Part shown: piece by piece, positions 7,885-16,312 of the stretch | Numbering within the stretch: position 1 is the stretch's first letter | Layout of the letters: every line of letters begins with the position of its first letter | Assembly (NCBI GenBank): GCA_937998875.1 | Contig: CALLBO010000033.1 | Coordinates: 1-60,518 of the forward strand | DNA: 60,518 nt | Reading direction: 5' to 3' | Origin: an uncultured Granulosicoccaceae bacterium | GTDB taxonomy: Bacteria; Pseudomonadota; Gammaproteobacteria; Granulosicoccales; Granulosicoccaceae | Program-made: the position numbers and the translations under genes | Notes under the pieces: generated by a model | What the model was told of the DNA's origin: nothing | What the model saw: the letters and a program-made list of their open reading frames with translations, nothing else | Database searches by the model: none

Positions 7885-8559
7885 TTAACCGTAGGTTATC
7901 TCGACCATGGTCTTCACAAGATTAACTCTTTCGTTGAGGTCTGCATTTTTTAAGTGAAAGTCTGTAAGCAGGCTTCCATACTCAGGGCAGTTAATGGCAA
8001 AGAAGGTAAGAAATTCTTTGGGCGAAGGCACAAACTGGCCACGAATTCTGAACCATCTATCGGTCAATTCCCGCACCAGTTCAGCCAGTAAAATCGACGC
8101 AGTGCCTGAATCTGTCTTGGAAAGATATTGGATCTTTTCGATCTTCGCAAGTACCGCTGATTTGTGATTCTCAATTTTTGCCTGTGGCCACGGCAATCTC
8201 TCACCGACTAACGATTGCGCGTACTCTACAATTTCCGCACCCTCGCTGTCTCTGTCATAAACCACTTTTACGTCTTTCCATAGATACCAATGCCGATCTT
8301 CGTCCCAATTCTCTTTCCAGTAGGTGAACATATCGCGCCTGGTCGATTCCAGCACTTCGATTTCAATTCCTTCATGAACTAAAAACTCGCTTTTAAAGCC
8401 GTTATCAACAACAAAGATGATGTCCACATCACTGTGGTTGTGTTGTGTTCCGCGAGCGTAGGAGCCATAGAGCAAAACCGCAGTGATGTCACCATGCTCC
8501 AGTCGCGTGGCAATGAATCGATTGACGCTCTCAGGCAGATTGAAATTTGTGCTGTTCAT
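7885..8559 (-). CDS. Nucleotidyltransferase-domain protein (MNT type)
   Basis: 224 residues. The N-terminal domain has the polymerase-beta-type signature GSYARGTQHNHSDVDIIFV at 32-50: the G-S pair, then D44-x-D46. A third acidic strand follows (GIEIEVLE). These residues bind Mg and the incoming nucleotide in aminoglycoside adenylyltransferases and MNT antitoxins. The C-terminal half is helical, similar to the substrate or HEPN-like region of such enzymes. No separate HEPN toxin gene adjoins it, so a toxin-antitoxin pair is not supported. It follows the DUF1801 gene by 32 nt and may share its transcript. Confidence 0.75.
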   Translation of the reverse strand: MNSTNFNLPESVNRFIATRLEHGDITAVLLYGSYARGTQHNHSDVDIIFVVDNGFKSEFLVHEGIEIEVLESTRRDMFTYWKENWDEDRHWYLWKDVKVVYDRDSEGAEIVEYAQSLVGERLPWPQAKIENHKSAVLAKIEKIQYLSKTDSGTASILLAELVRELTDRWFRIRGQFVPSPKEFLTFFAINCPEYGSLLTDFHLKNADLNERVNLVKTMVEITYG

Positions 8560-8591
8560 ATATTCCTGGTGACTGCAATCAGGCTCTGTTT

Positions 8592-8966
8592 TTATCGCAT
8601 CCGGCGAGGGGTAAAACCTATCTGGTTCTGATCCAATGCTATGGCGTTCTCGATCAGCTTTTTGATTGCCGTCGAGTTAATCTTATCGTCGAAGCCAATT
8701 TTAATATGTCGCATGTCTTTACCTTGCCCTTCTAACAACGAATCCGGATCATCCAGTTGCGTACCTCGATGAAAGCCAATGGTCACATGCGCTTTGGATT
8801 TTTGCAGATAGCAAAAAAGATGATTTTTTGAGTAGCAGGGTCTACTCCATTTAATGTCTTCCTCTATGTCTTTACCGCATGCCAATATCAGTTTGCGCAG
8901 TTGCGTCAGTGGCTTGTTTTGATTCGCTGGCAAGTTGTTGAACCAATTCTCTGCATTGTTGTTCAT
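8592..8966 (-). CDS. DUF1801 (YdhG-like) protein
   Basis: 124 residues from ATG 8966, chosen because AGGAG (8973-8977) lies 6 nt upstream. The longer frame to 9074 lacks such a site. The segment with LRKLILACGKDIEEDIKWSRPCY followed by FCYLQKSKAHVTIGF is typical of the small DUF1801 domain, related to the YdhG/CyaY-like fold. Function is unknown; relatives often stand alone in environmental bacteria. The nucleotidyltransferase gene follows after 32 nt. Confidence 0.75.
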   Translation of the reverse strand: MNNNAENWFNNLPANQNKPLTQLRKLILACGKDIEEDIKWSRPCYSKNHLFCYLQKSKAHVTIGFHRGTQLDDPDSLLEGQGKDMRHIKIGFDDKINSTAIKKLIENAIALDQNQIGFTPRRMR

Positions 8967-9298
8967 TTTTTTCTCCTGACAGTGCAGCGCGTCAGATGCA
9001 TATTTCCAGTTAATCTGATGGTCTGGTTCGCTGTAACAGTGTGGTGGTTGTTGCGGCAGATGGTGGATGCGCAAGCTTATCCCCCCTACGGAAATAAGGC
9101 ATCATTAGTACTTATACTTTATCTCTGGCTTGGTTCCACCCGCTGGCATGTATATTTTCCCGGTTGCTGTTGGGGGAATGTTTTGGCGTCGCTCATCATT
9201 GTGTCCCGTCTGCTCGCAGATTGTTCTCTGGCAGAGTACAACTCTTTTTGCCTGAAATCACTAAGTTGAAATCACTATTAGGGCAGGCTGGGCTACTG
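8967..9298. other. Intergenic stretch with one REP-like palindrome
   Basis: It lies between the DUF1801 start and the DnaJ gene end. The only clear structure is the GGTGGATGCGC...ATCCCCCC motif at 9062-9086, listed separately. The frames crossing it look fortuitous. It must hold the promoter for the DUF1801 unit, but no box is convincing. Confidence 0.45.
9062..9086. repeat. REP-like palindromic motif, single copy
   Basis: The sequence starts GGTGGATGCGCAAGC and ends TTATCCCCCC, so GGTGGAT can pair with ATCCCCCC around a short apex. The same motif occurs twice in inverted orientation at 22450-22592. Sequences of the type GGTGGATGCGC..GCTTATCC recur in many gammaproteobacterial genomes. This copy is isolated. 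Confidence 0.55.
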
Positions 9299-10120
9299 TT
9301 AACCGGCTATGCGATCGAGTGCCTGCAACATTGGGTTTATTGTCGGGGACAGAATAGCCCAGATGCGTGAATTACTCTGAAGTCTGGTGATCTGAAGTCT
9401 AAGACCGCGCATGCCAATTGCAACCGCACTGGCGGCGTTGGACTTTGTGGTTCTGTTGGAATTAGCCAACTGCTCCGAATAATTGATAACCCACTTTTTT
9501 GATTGCTTTAGTTTGGGTGTTGCCGTGATGGCTGTATCGGTATCGGTTACCAGGCGCATGGTCTGGATAGTTTCGTCAAAGAATTTATTCAGAACTTTTT
9601 CCGGTTCCATGCCGGTGTTGTTGTTACCGGCAACTTTGCCTGGACTATTCACCGTAGTGAGCGATGATTTTTCGATAAGGCCGGTGAGCTTGTCTGCGTT
9701 TATAACGATTACACCAAGAACGGCAGGGATACCAAATAAAGCCATCAGCGCTAGTTTGAAATTTCTTTTCGATACTCTGAAGCGGTTCTTTGTAGGGTGA
9801 CTTCGTTTTCTTCTTTTTCTGAAGGGGGTGTGTCCAGCACTGTATTCTCTTTGGTCATTGTCGCGGTAGGTGCTGGATGCATGTGCGCTTGATTCATCTC
9901 TCACGCTGTGGATCCAGGCATCGTGTCTTTGTCGCAATTCAGGATCCGACAATACGCGATAGGCCTCATTAATGATCTTTATGGCTTTCTCTGCATCCTC
10001 TGTCTGGTGGGTGTTTTTATCCGGGTGCCATTTTTGTGCAAGGAGTCTGTACGCGCGCTTGATTTCTTTGCTGCTGGCAGTCTCGGAAACTTTTAGATTA
10101 TCGTAATGCGTTCTATCCAA
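9299..10120 (-). CDS. Membrane-anchored DnaJ-domain protein
   Basis: 273 residues. An N-terminal J domain (about 4-70) carries the HPD tripeptide at 32-34 and the usual helices (KRAYRLLAQKWHPDKN; INEAYRVLSDPELR). A basic stretch (RKRRKRSHPTKNR, about 101-113) precedes one transmembrane helix at about 121-141. The rest is a probable periplasmic domain of unknown type. J domains stimulate the ATPase of DnaK-type chaperones, so this protein may recruit DnaK to the membrane. It has no Gly/Phe or zinc-finger region, so it is not DnaJ itself. It lies 115 nt downstream of apaH on the same strand. Confidence 0.85.
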   Translation of the reverse strand: MDRTHYDNLKVSETASSKEIKRAYRLLAQKWHPDKNTHQTEDAEKAIKIINEAYRVLSDPELRQRHDAWIHSVRDESSAHASSTYRDNDQREYSAGHTPFRKRRKRSHPTKNRFRVSKRNFKLALMALFGIPAVLGVIVINADKLTGLIEKSSLTTVNSPGKVAGNNNTGMEPEKVLNKFFDETIQTMRLVTDTDTAITATPKLKQSKKWVINYSEQLANSNRTTKSNAASAVAIGMRGLRLQITRLQSNSRIWAILSPTINPMLQALDRIAG

Positions 10121-10235
10121 TGTTCTGCCTCCCGCGACAACTGTGTGCCAGAGAGTAAAGGCGTGGTGTGTTCCAGGCTGACATACGCCTTTTAAATCGT
10201 GCGCTGTGTGTCAGGGTATTCAGGCGACGCTGCCG

Positions 10236-11048
10236 CTACTTTGAATGTTCACAGCTGACGTGAAAAACTTCTTTATCTTCAAGTCGCAGGGCCGTGAGCG
10301 CGTTACCCCAAACACAACCGCTGTCGAGTGCATAGACGTTTTTAGTGTGATGATAGCCAAGTGCGGCCCAGTGACCGAACACAATCGTGTGATCGTGCAA
10401 CTTGTGATTGGGAAGATCAAACCATGGCATCAGATGGTCTGGCTGTTTGCCGGGTGGCGCGCTGCATTGATAGTCCAGTATTGCGTTGGTTTCGCAATAT
10501 CTCATTCGGGTCAGAATATTCAGTGCATATCGTAAGCGGTTTGATGAAGCACTGGCCTGAGTCCAGGTGCCTTCTGTATCAGCATAAAGTTCAAGCAGTG
10601 ATTTTTTGTTATTTATAGTGGTTATTTTTGATTCGAGCTCCTGCTTGATGGAAACTAGTGTTTCCATACACCAGTCAGGATGAATGCCCGCGTGCACCAT
10701 AATGGTTTTGTTTTCAATATGGATGACAGGGCGGGATTGAAGCCAGGTGATAAGTTCACCCGCATCGTCAGCATCCAGTGTTTCAAACAGGGTGCTGTCT
10801 TTGTCTTTTCGTTTCCTTACACCATAGTGCAGTGCCAGCAGATGAATGTCATGGTTTCCCAGTACCGTGACTGCTTTGTCCCCTAAATCTTTTACAAACC
10901 GCAAGGTGTCCAGGCTTTTTGGCCCGCGGTTAACCAGATCACCGGCAAACCACAGGCGATCTGTGCTTTCGTCAAAGTTTACTTTTTCGAGCAGGCGGCA
11001 GAGTGCATCGTAGCAACCCTGAATATCGCCGATTGCATAGGTGGCCAA
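10236..11048 (-). CDS. apaH: Diadenosine tetraphosphatase ApaH
   Basis: 270 residues. It hydrolyses Ap4A to two ADP in the cytoplasm and also removes NpnN caps from RNA. Metallophosphoesterase motifs are intact: GDIQGCYD at 7-14, GDLVNRGP, GNHD, HAGIHP and the later FGHWAALG. Length matches E. coli ApaH. The start ATG 11048 follows apaG by 23 nt, reproducing the conserved apaG-apaH order. In most gammaproteobacteria rsmA comes directly upstream of apaG; here rsmA is about 11 kb away. Confidence 0.97.
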   Translation of the reverse strand: MATYAIGDIQGCYDALCRLLEKVNFDESTDRLWFAGDLVNRGPKSLDTLRFVKDLGDKAVTVLGNHDIHLLALHYGVRKRKDKDSTLFETLDADDAGELITWLQSRPVIHIENKTIMVHAGIHPDWCMETLVSIKQELESKITTINNKKSLLELYADTEGTWTQASASSNRLRYALNILTRMRYCETNAILDYQCSAPPGKQPDHLMPWFDLPNHKLHDHTIVFGHWAALGYHHTKNVYALDSGCVWGNALTALRLEDKEVFHVSCEHSK

Positions 11049-11071
11049 CAGACTAACCGGGTGTTGGTTCG

Positions 11072-11488
11072 CTAGTGCAGCGTATGAGGGCCGGAGAGGA
11101 CGAAGTCTGGAATAGTGGCATCAAACTGCAGGCCTTCTTCGTCTACCATTTGATAGCTGCCACCCATGGTGCCAACCGGCGTCTCGAGTATGGTGCCGCT
11201 GGTGTATTGATAGCCCTGACCGGGTTTAATTAACGGCTGTTTGCCAACCACCCCTTCACCTTTTACTTCCTGTGTTTTGCCGTTGCCGTGGGTAATGACC
11301 CAGTGGCGGGTGAGCAGCTTGGCGGCAACATCGCCCTCATTGGTGATGGTAATGGTGTAGGCAAAGACGAATTTGTCATCATCGGGATCGGAATCGTTCT
11401 CCAGATAGCGGGTTGCAACGTCGACTTTTATTGCGGCGGTGGTGGGCTCGTTTCTGGCGTGGTCTTCGGCGGCGGTATCTTTGGTCAC
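11072..11488 (-). CDS. apaG: ApaG-domain protein
   Basis: 138 residues if it starts at GTG 11488. A longer frame reaches GTG 11593 but would overlap the upstream aldolase gene by 58 nt, and ApaG proteins are usually about 125-130 residues. The conserved core is clear: VATRYLENDSDPDDDKFVFA, ITITNEGD, LLTRHWVITHGNG and PVGTMGGSYQM. ApaG is a small fibronectin-like beta-sandwich linked to Co/Mg resistance phenotypes; its biochemical role is uncertain. It is coupled to apaH downstream. No strong ribosome-binding site precedes either start, so the exact start is open. Confidence 0.9.
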   Translation of the reverse strand: MTKDTAAEDHARNEPTTAAIKVDVATRYLENDSDPDDDKFVFAYTITITNEGDVAAKLLTRHWVITHGNGKTQEVKGEGVVGKQPLIKPGQGYQYTSGTILETPVGTMGGSYQMVDEEGLQFDATIPDFVLSGPHTLH

Positions 11489-11535
11489 AGTAATTCCGGA
11501 TAAATGCTTATTGAGTGATATTGTATCTGTTCTTG

Positions 11536-12336
11536 TTAAGGATTGCGCCAACCCGGGTCGAGCCGATCGAGCATGCGCAGATAAGCCGGCCACTCCGGCA
11601 GTAACACATCTGCGCCGCCTTGCGATGCGCCGCTTTCAAATTGATCACGTGTCTTTGAAACTATCTCTGGTTTGGGCCTTTTCAACGTTGCACCACCCGC
11701 GGTGCTGGCTGCCATGGCTTTTAGTTGCACACCGGCACAATCTTCAAAGTGATATAGCCGGGTTATCGCGTGGGCAATGCTCGGGCCACTAACGATGAGA
11801 CCATGGTTGTATAACAGCATCGTATGATTGGCGGGCCCCAGGTCTTCGACCAGTCGCTGGCGCTCTTCAAGATCAAGGGCAATACCTTCGAACTCGTGGG
11901 TGGCGATTCTTTCGTGGAACATGCAGCCCATTTGGGTAAGCGGTATAAATCCTTCCTCGAGGCAACAGATCGCTGTGGCGTTTTGCGAGTGAGTATGGGC
12001 GATGCAGGTCAGATCGGGTCGAGCGGCGTGGATAGCAGAATGAATGGTATATCCCGCCGCGTTCACCGGGTGCGGGCTGTCATCTACCTTATTGCCATCG
12101 ATATCGATCTTGACCAGATTGGCTGGTGTGATTTCATCATAGGCATGGCCGAACGGGTTGATAAGCAAATGTTCTGTGTCTGGAATTCTGGCGGTGATAT
12201 GGTTGTACACCTGCGATGTCCAGCCGTGGTGGTGGACGATACGGTAAGCCGCTGCGAGGTCAATGCGGATTTGCCATTCGGTGTCGTTGTATCTGGCGTT
12301 TTTGTTTGAAGCCGGGGCGGGATTCTCTTCTGCCAT
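11536..12336 (-). CDS. Class II aldolase/adducin-family protein
   Basis: 266 residues. The zinc-binding pattern of class II aldolases is visible: HTHSQN with two His around residue 120 and a later NHG (LLYNHGLIVSG). The N-terminal segment (GWTSQVYNHITARIP...INPFGHAYDEIT) is typical of the family. Members act as fuculose- or ribulose-phosphate aldolases or epimerases, and this subgroup has no assigned substrate. It abuts apaG on the same strand and marks one edge of the insertion between apaG and rsmA. It diverges from the PanE-like gene across a 127-bp gap that must contain both promoters. Confidence 0.9.
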   Translation of the reverse strand: MAEENPAPASNKNARYNDTEWQIRIDLAAAYRIVHHHGWTSQVYNHITARIPDTEHLLINPFGHAYDEITPANLVKIDIDGNKVDDSPHPVNAAGYTIHSAIHAARPDLTCIAHTHSQNATAICCLEEGFIPLTQMGCMFHERIATHEFEGIALDLEERQRLVEDLGPANHTMLLYNHGLIVSGPSIAHAITRLYHFEDCAGVQLKAMAASTAGGATLKRPKPEIVSKTRDQFESGASQGGADVLLPEWPAYLRMLDRLDPGWRNP

Positions 12337-12463
12337 TGGAGTCAGATCTCGTTTTTTTGATCAGGGCACATTGTTGAGGGTACATCAATATCCGGATGAA
12401 GTTACATCGAAATTTTAATGTCAGAGATCAACCCACGATCTGGTTTTTTATAGAGAGTACATC

Positions 12464-13393
12464 ATGCGAATAGCCGTTCTGGGTGCGGGCGCGATGGGTT
12501 CCTGGATTGGGGGTCAATTGGCAGCCAGCGGACACACGGTGTCTTTGCTAACTACCAATGCTGCACATATTAAGGCGGTCCGAAACAGTGGTCTGATTTT
12601 GCGTACGAGAAATGCCGAGATTATTGTAAAGCCGGAGATCTACCACCCTGATGAATTTTCAGATGAGATAAGTGGCCCGATTGAGCTTGTTATCACGCTA
12701 ACAAAAACGTTTCAGCTGGAAGCAGCGCTCTCGAGTATTGCCGGATTACTCACGAAAGAGACTGCCGTACTCAGTTTACAGAACGGTCTCGGCAACGCAG
12801 AAATAATTGCCGCTTATGTTGGAATGGAAAACACCTGGATCGGGGTAACAATGTTGCCGGTTGATAAAATAGCACCGGGTATTGTGCAATGTATGGGGCA
12901 GGGAACGACGTGGTTTGGTCAGGTTAATGATAACAATAGCCAGATGACGGCGAAGATCGCAGCGGCATTTTCATCTACCAGTCTTGACGTTCAGCGTGAC
13001 CCTCATGTGATGCAGCGAATCTGGGAAAAGGTGGCCTTCAATGCGGGTATGAATGCTGTGTGTGCGTTATCGAATGCGACACCCGGGTCTGTTGGCAGCT
13101 ATGGGCCTGCTAAAGAACTGGTGAAGTCGGCAGCAGCTGAAGTAGCTTCGGTAGCGATGTCTCAAGGTGTATCGCTGGATCTTCAGGCAGTGTATAAAAC
13201 GATTGATTTTGCCTGTGAAAAGCACCGGAATCATGTGCCTTCAATGCGGCAGGATTTACTCGATGGCAGGAAAACCGAAGTGGGCGCTATTCATGGTGCT
13301 ATAACAGAACGTGCGCGGCGGGCGGGAGTTGGTGTACCAGTGAATAAAATGCTTGAAACATTAATCACGTTGGCTGAGCGTTCGGTAAGCTGA
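12464..13393 (+). CDS. PanE/ApbA-family ketopantoate reductase-like enzyme
   Basis: 309 residues. The N-terminal Rossmann motif GAGAMG is at 7-12, followed by the NADP-type fold. The family's catalytic Lys/Asn region is seen in EKVAFNAGMNAVCALSN. The C-terminal helical domain ends with a family-typical stretch (SMRQDLLDGRKTEVGAIHGA). Ketopantoate reductase makes pantoate for coenzyme A. Paralogues act on other 2-oxo acids, and with no pan genes nearby the substrate is uncertain. It diverges from the class II aldolase gene. Confidence 0.85.
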   Translation: MRIAVLGAGAMGSWIGGQLAASGHTVSLLTTNAAHIKAVRNSGLILRTRNAEIIVKPEIYHPDEFSDEISGPIELVITLTKTFQLEAALSSIAGLLTKETAVLSLQNGLGNAEIIAAYVGMENTWIGVTMLPVDKIAPGIVQCMGQGTTWFGQVNDNNSQMTAKIAAAFSSTSLDVQRDPHVMQRIWEKVAFNAGMNAVCALSNATPGSVGSYGPAKELVKSAAAEVASVAMSQGVSLDLQAVYKTIDFACEKHRNHVPSMRQDLLDGRKTEVGAIHGAITERARRAGVGVPVNKMLETLITLAERSVS

Positions 13394-13441
13394 GATTCTG
13401 ATTTTGATCAGCGCTATGGGGATGTATTGTTGGACGCTAAG

Positions 13442-13828
13442 ATGAAGATAAGAAATAGCAGCGGATTGGGATTGATTGCGTTCTGTGCTGGAATACTCTT
13501 AACGCTTAGCTGGCTTCGAGAGCGAAGCGCATTATACGCCGGTGAGGCGGACACGCTGATATTTATAGTTCTGGCGTTAGGGCCAATTGCTCTCATCGCA
13601 ACGTATGTTGTAACAAGATACGTGGAGAATGCTCCTGAGTACAAACAACTGTTGATCGGGTTTTTGTATGGAGCGGAGACGGGTTACATTTTAAGTGCGG
13701 GTGGTGTCTTGACCGAGTGGTATATTCACCCTGAGAACAGTCACTTAGAGCCTTTGTTCGTAGTTTACTCTACCGGAATCGCAACTATACATTGGGCTCG
13801 AAGAATGTGGTCATCGCTAGATTCTTAG
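13442..13828 (+). CDS. Small membrane protein of unknown function
   Basis: 128 residues from ATG 13442; a TTG at 13427 is also possible. Hydrophobic segments lie at about 9-24, 40-56 and 71-90 (from ATG), suggesting three transmembrane helices with a short polar C-terminus ending in IHWARRMWSSLDS. No family is recognised. It lies about 50 nt after the PanE-like gene and 59 nt before a Nudix gene, all on the plus strand. Confidence 0.6.
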   Translation: MKIRNSSGLGLIAFCAGILLTLSWLRERSALYAGEADTLIFIVLALGPIALIATYVVTRYVENAPEYKQLLIGFLYGAETGYILSAGGVLTEWYIHPENSHLEPLFVVYSTGIATIHWARRMWSSLDS

Positions 13829-13887
13829 GGCATGCAAATGGCCTGACAAGCCGTGACTGAAGCGAATGTAATTTACTAAGGAGTAGC

Positions 13888-14427
13888 ATGAAGGAAATCG
13901 AAACTATTGAAACCCGTATTGCGTATGAAAACAAATGGATGAAGGTTCGTGAAGATAAAATACGGCGACGCAGTGGATCAGAAGGAATCTTTGGTGTAGT
14001 TGATAAGCCGGATTTTGTCGCAATTCTTCCGATTGATGAAAACTGTATTCATATGGTAGAGCAGTACAGGTATCCTGTTGAAGGCAGGTATTGGGAAATA
14101 CCTCAGGGCTCATGGGAAGAGACACCGGATGCAGATAATGCAGTCGTGGCGATTGGTGAGCTTCGGGAAGAAACAGGATTAACAGCCGGAAAAATGCAAT
14201 ACATAGGGCACATCTATCAAGCGTATGGATATTCTAATCAGGGTTTTCATTTATTCATCGCGACAGCGCTTGAGCAAGCAGAACAGAAACTGGATCAGGA
14301 AGAAGAGGGGCTAGTTACCCAAAAATTTGAGCTCACCGAGTTTGAATCAATGGTTACATCCGGCGTTGTTAAAGATGCGACCACCATTAGTGCTTATGGG
14401 TTTGCCAGATTAAAAGGTTTGGTTTAG
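13888..14427 (+). CDS. Nudix hydrolase, ADP-ribose pyrophosphatase-like
   Basis: 179 residues from ATG 13888, with AAGGAG just upstream. The Nudix box starts at G74 (PQGSWEETPDADNAV) and ends in GELREETGL at 90-98. The first Arg of the classical REUXEEXGU is Gly, a variant I recall as normal in ADP-sugar pyrophosphatases of this subgroup. The preceding segment VEQYRYPVEGRYWEIPQG matches the NudF-like family. The likely reaction is hydrolysis of ADP-ribose or related sugar nucleotides. It is followed after 15 nt by the GFA gene, so they are probably co-transcribed. Confidence 0.85.
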   Translation: MKEIETIETRIAYENKWMKVREDKIRRRSGSEGIFGVVDKPDFVAILPIDENCIHMVEQYRYPVEGRYWEIPQGSWEETPDADNAVVAIGELREETGLTAGKMQYIGHIYQAYGYSNQGFHLFIATALEQAEQKLDQEEEGLVTQKFELTEFESMVTSGVVKDATTISAYGFARLKGLV

Positions 14428-14442
14428 GCGGGTAGGTAGAAT

Positions 14443-14874
14443 ATGCATACAGGCAGTTGTTATTGCGGCGCGGTTCGCTTTGAAATTTCCGGTGATTTAA
14501 ATCCGGTGCAAATTTGTCACTGCAACCAATGTCGTAAGGCTCAGGGTGGTCCATTTGCATCTAACATTCCGGTCAGTACAGAACACTTTGTAATTGTTGC
14601 AGGTGAAGATCAGCTTAGCGCGCTTGAGTCTTCAACCCGTAGTGGCAAGTACCGTGTCTTTTGTCAGCAGTGTGGTTCGCCAATCATAAGCCGGATGGAT
14701 TCAGTGCCAGATGTTGTGCGGGTCAGGGCGGGTACCATAGATGAGCCGCTGGATGAGCCGCTGGATCAGCCGCGCGAACAGAAAATCGCTCACCACCAGT
14801 TTGTCGCGTTTAAAGCAAGCTGGTATGAAATAAGTGATGATGCCCCGCAGTATGATGAGTATCCGCCAAAGTAA
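14443..14874 (+). CDS. GFA-domain (CENP-V/GFA) zinc protein, copy 1
   Basis: 143 residues. Zinc-binding cysteines follow the GFA pattern: C6-x-C8 (GSCYCGAVRF), C25-x-C27-x2-C30 (ICHCNQCRKAQGG) and a CQQCGSP pair near residue 75. The name comes from glutathione-dependent formaldehyde-activating enzyme; most members have no proven reaction. A short in-frame duplication gives DEPLDEPLDQP near residues 103-113. The last 35 codons are part of a 165-bp direct repeat, duplicated at 17164-17329. A second, divergent GFA gene lies at 17408-17839. Confidence 0.9.
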   Translation: MHTGSCYCGAVRFEISGDLNPVQICHCNQCRKAQGGPFASNIPVSTEHFVIVAGEDQLSALESSTRSGKYRVFCQQCGSPIISRMDSVPDVVRVRAGTIDEPLDEPLDQPREQKIAHHQFVAFKASWYEISDDAPQYDEYPPK

Positions 14875-14933
14875 CGGGCGGCTTAACGTCTGGCTGTGAT
14901 AGTCGGTATCTGACCTGACATCATCTACTTTCG
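14769..14933 (+). repeat. 165-bp direct repeat, left copy
   Basis: It covers the 3' end of GFA gene 1 and about 60 nt beyond its stop. The right copy is 17164-17329, with about five differences including one extra G. The two copies bracket about 2.2 kb holding the ankyrin/cytochrome c gene, an integrase remnant and the nitroreductase gene. This copy is the parental one because it continues into an intact gene. Confidence 0.9.
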
Positions 14934-15068
14934 CTGTTGATCAAGAGTGGCCGGATCTGAGTATCGGGGAAATCGTTGACTACTCACTCTAAACCGGACG
15001 GTCAGGAAGCCGGTTGACATGAAAAGTCAATCCAGTCTAGGGTAATGAGTAACTACGGAGGAGGAGCA

Positions 15069-15881
15069 ATGTTGATGAAATCACCGGTCAATTCTGTTGG
15101 TTACTTGCTGGGCTGTTTTCAACGATTCTTAATCTTTCTAGCTTTCAGCCTATTTACAGTTGCCAGTCAAGCAGACGAACGAGTCCTGGACGCGATAAAA
15201 GCCGGAGATGTTGCAGCGGTAAAATCGCTAGCAAATGAAGGCGTTGACATGAATGCCGAAGTGAAGCCTGGCTGGCCACTGATTCGAATGGCTTATTTGA
15301 TGAAGAATCCTGAAATAATGCAGGCCCTCATTGCTGGAGGTGCTTCAGTAGATGGCGAATGGGCGTTAAACGAGACTAGTTGTGGAAAATGCCACTCACG
15401 AAAAATTCCCGGAATTGCCGAAGGAAAAGAAGGTGGGGTGTTTGTGCCGCACCTTGCAGGACAACACTCAGACTATACTGCCAAACAGCTCAGGGCATTT
15501 ATCTCTGGTGATAGAGCGCACCACCTGGAAGGATTCAACCTCGGTAAGTCGTATCATGAGTCTTCGATACTTATCGAGGGACTCGTTGATCCTATTGCTG
15601 ACTACGTTCAGAGTCTAGAACGATTTGATAATTCAGAGGTTATAAAAACAGCGAATCATGATGCCGGTAGCGCAATATACTCTAAGCAGTGTGCTAGTTG
15701 TCATGGCGAGAATGGTGTTGACACAATGAATTCAAGTACTCCTGAGCTGGCGGGTTTGTATTCTGTTTATACATTTAACACGTTAGGTTTGTTCAAGGAC
15801 AACAAAAGAACACACAATATAGCTTCCTCTCTCTCTGAGGAAGAGATGCAGGCTGTCGCAGACTACATTAGTGCTATGTAG
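15069..15881 (+). CDS. Exported ankyrin-like/di-haem cytochrome c protein
   Basis: 270 residues from ATG 15069, chosen because GGAGGAGGAG immediately precedes it; an upstream ATG at 15045 lacks such a site. A signal sequence runs to about residue 35 (LIFLAFSLFTVASQA). Residues 36-98 look like two ankyrin-type repeats (DAIKAGDVAAVKSLANEGVD; NPEIMQALIAGGASV). Two c-type haem sites follow, CGKCH at 105-109 and CASCH at 208-212, each in a cytochrome c-like domain (PHLAGQHSDYTAKQLRAF; SGSL-type end MQAVADYISAM). It is therefore probably a periplasmic electron carrier. The ankyrin-cytochrome fusion is uncommon. It lies inside the region bracketed by the 165-bp repeats. Confidence 0.8.
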   Translation: MLMKSPVNSVGYLLGCFQRFLIFLAFSLFTVASQADERVLDAIKAGDVAAVKSLANEGVDMNAEVKPGWPLIRMAYLMKNPEIMQALIAGGASVDGEWALNETSCGKCHSRKIPGIAEGKEGGVFVPHLAGQHSDYTAKQLRAFISGDRAHHLEGFNLGKSYHESSILIEGLVDPIADYVQSLERFDNSEVIKTANHDAGSAIYSKQCASCHGENGVDTMNSSTPELAGLYSVYTFNTLGLFKDNKRTHNIASSLSEEEMQAVADYISAM

Positions 15882-15899
15882 AAAATAACCAATTATCGA

Positions 15900-16165
15900 C
15901 TGCAGCAAAGGGTGGCATCGCCTGACATATCAACACGGCAGTACGCACACATTGTTGAAGAGTGGAAAACCGATATTGATCTGGATAGAGGGCTTTACGG
16001 CACCCACTCTCTCCGACATACAAACCTACGCTGATCTACAAGCGAAACCGCAATCTACGAGCTGTGCAGCTATTGCTTGGACGCACTAAGCTTGAAAGTA
16101 CTGTGCGCTATCGTGTCGTTGAAGTAGGCGATGCTTTGGAAATTTCAGAGCAAACTGAGAAATGA
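15900..16165 (+). pseudogene. Frameshifted remnant of a phage-type tyrosine integrase
   Basis: Reading from 15900, the frame gives ISTRQYAHIVEEW and LYGTHSLRHT, the box II H-x-x-R region of tyrosine recombinases. It then hits a stop after a one-base shift. The other frame continues with LIYKRNRNLRAVQLLLGRTK and LESTVRY, the box containing the Tyr nucleophile, then DALEISEQTEK and TGA 16163-16165. Only the C-terminal third is left. The usual GH before TKLESTVRY is GR here. It explains the otherwise empty 430-bp gap and points to a past integrative element. Confidence 0.8.
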
Positions 16166-16312
16166 TCGAATCAGCGCCTCTGGAAGTTCTTAGGGGTGCT
16201 GTCTGGCAAAATGCAGCTACAAATAGTTACAGTGGCAGCGGTCACATACAGAATGATGCTGGTTATCGAAACGTTTTTTGAAGTAACTAAAACACTTTCA
16301 AGGAGAATTTAA

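Noticed and set aside
7885..8559. MNT/HEPN toxin-antitoxin system at the nucleotidyltransferase gene
   Set aside because: No separate HEPN partner gene is adjacent; the neighbour is a DUF1801 protein.
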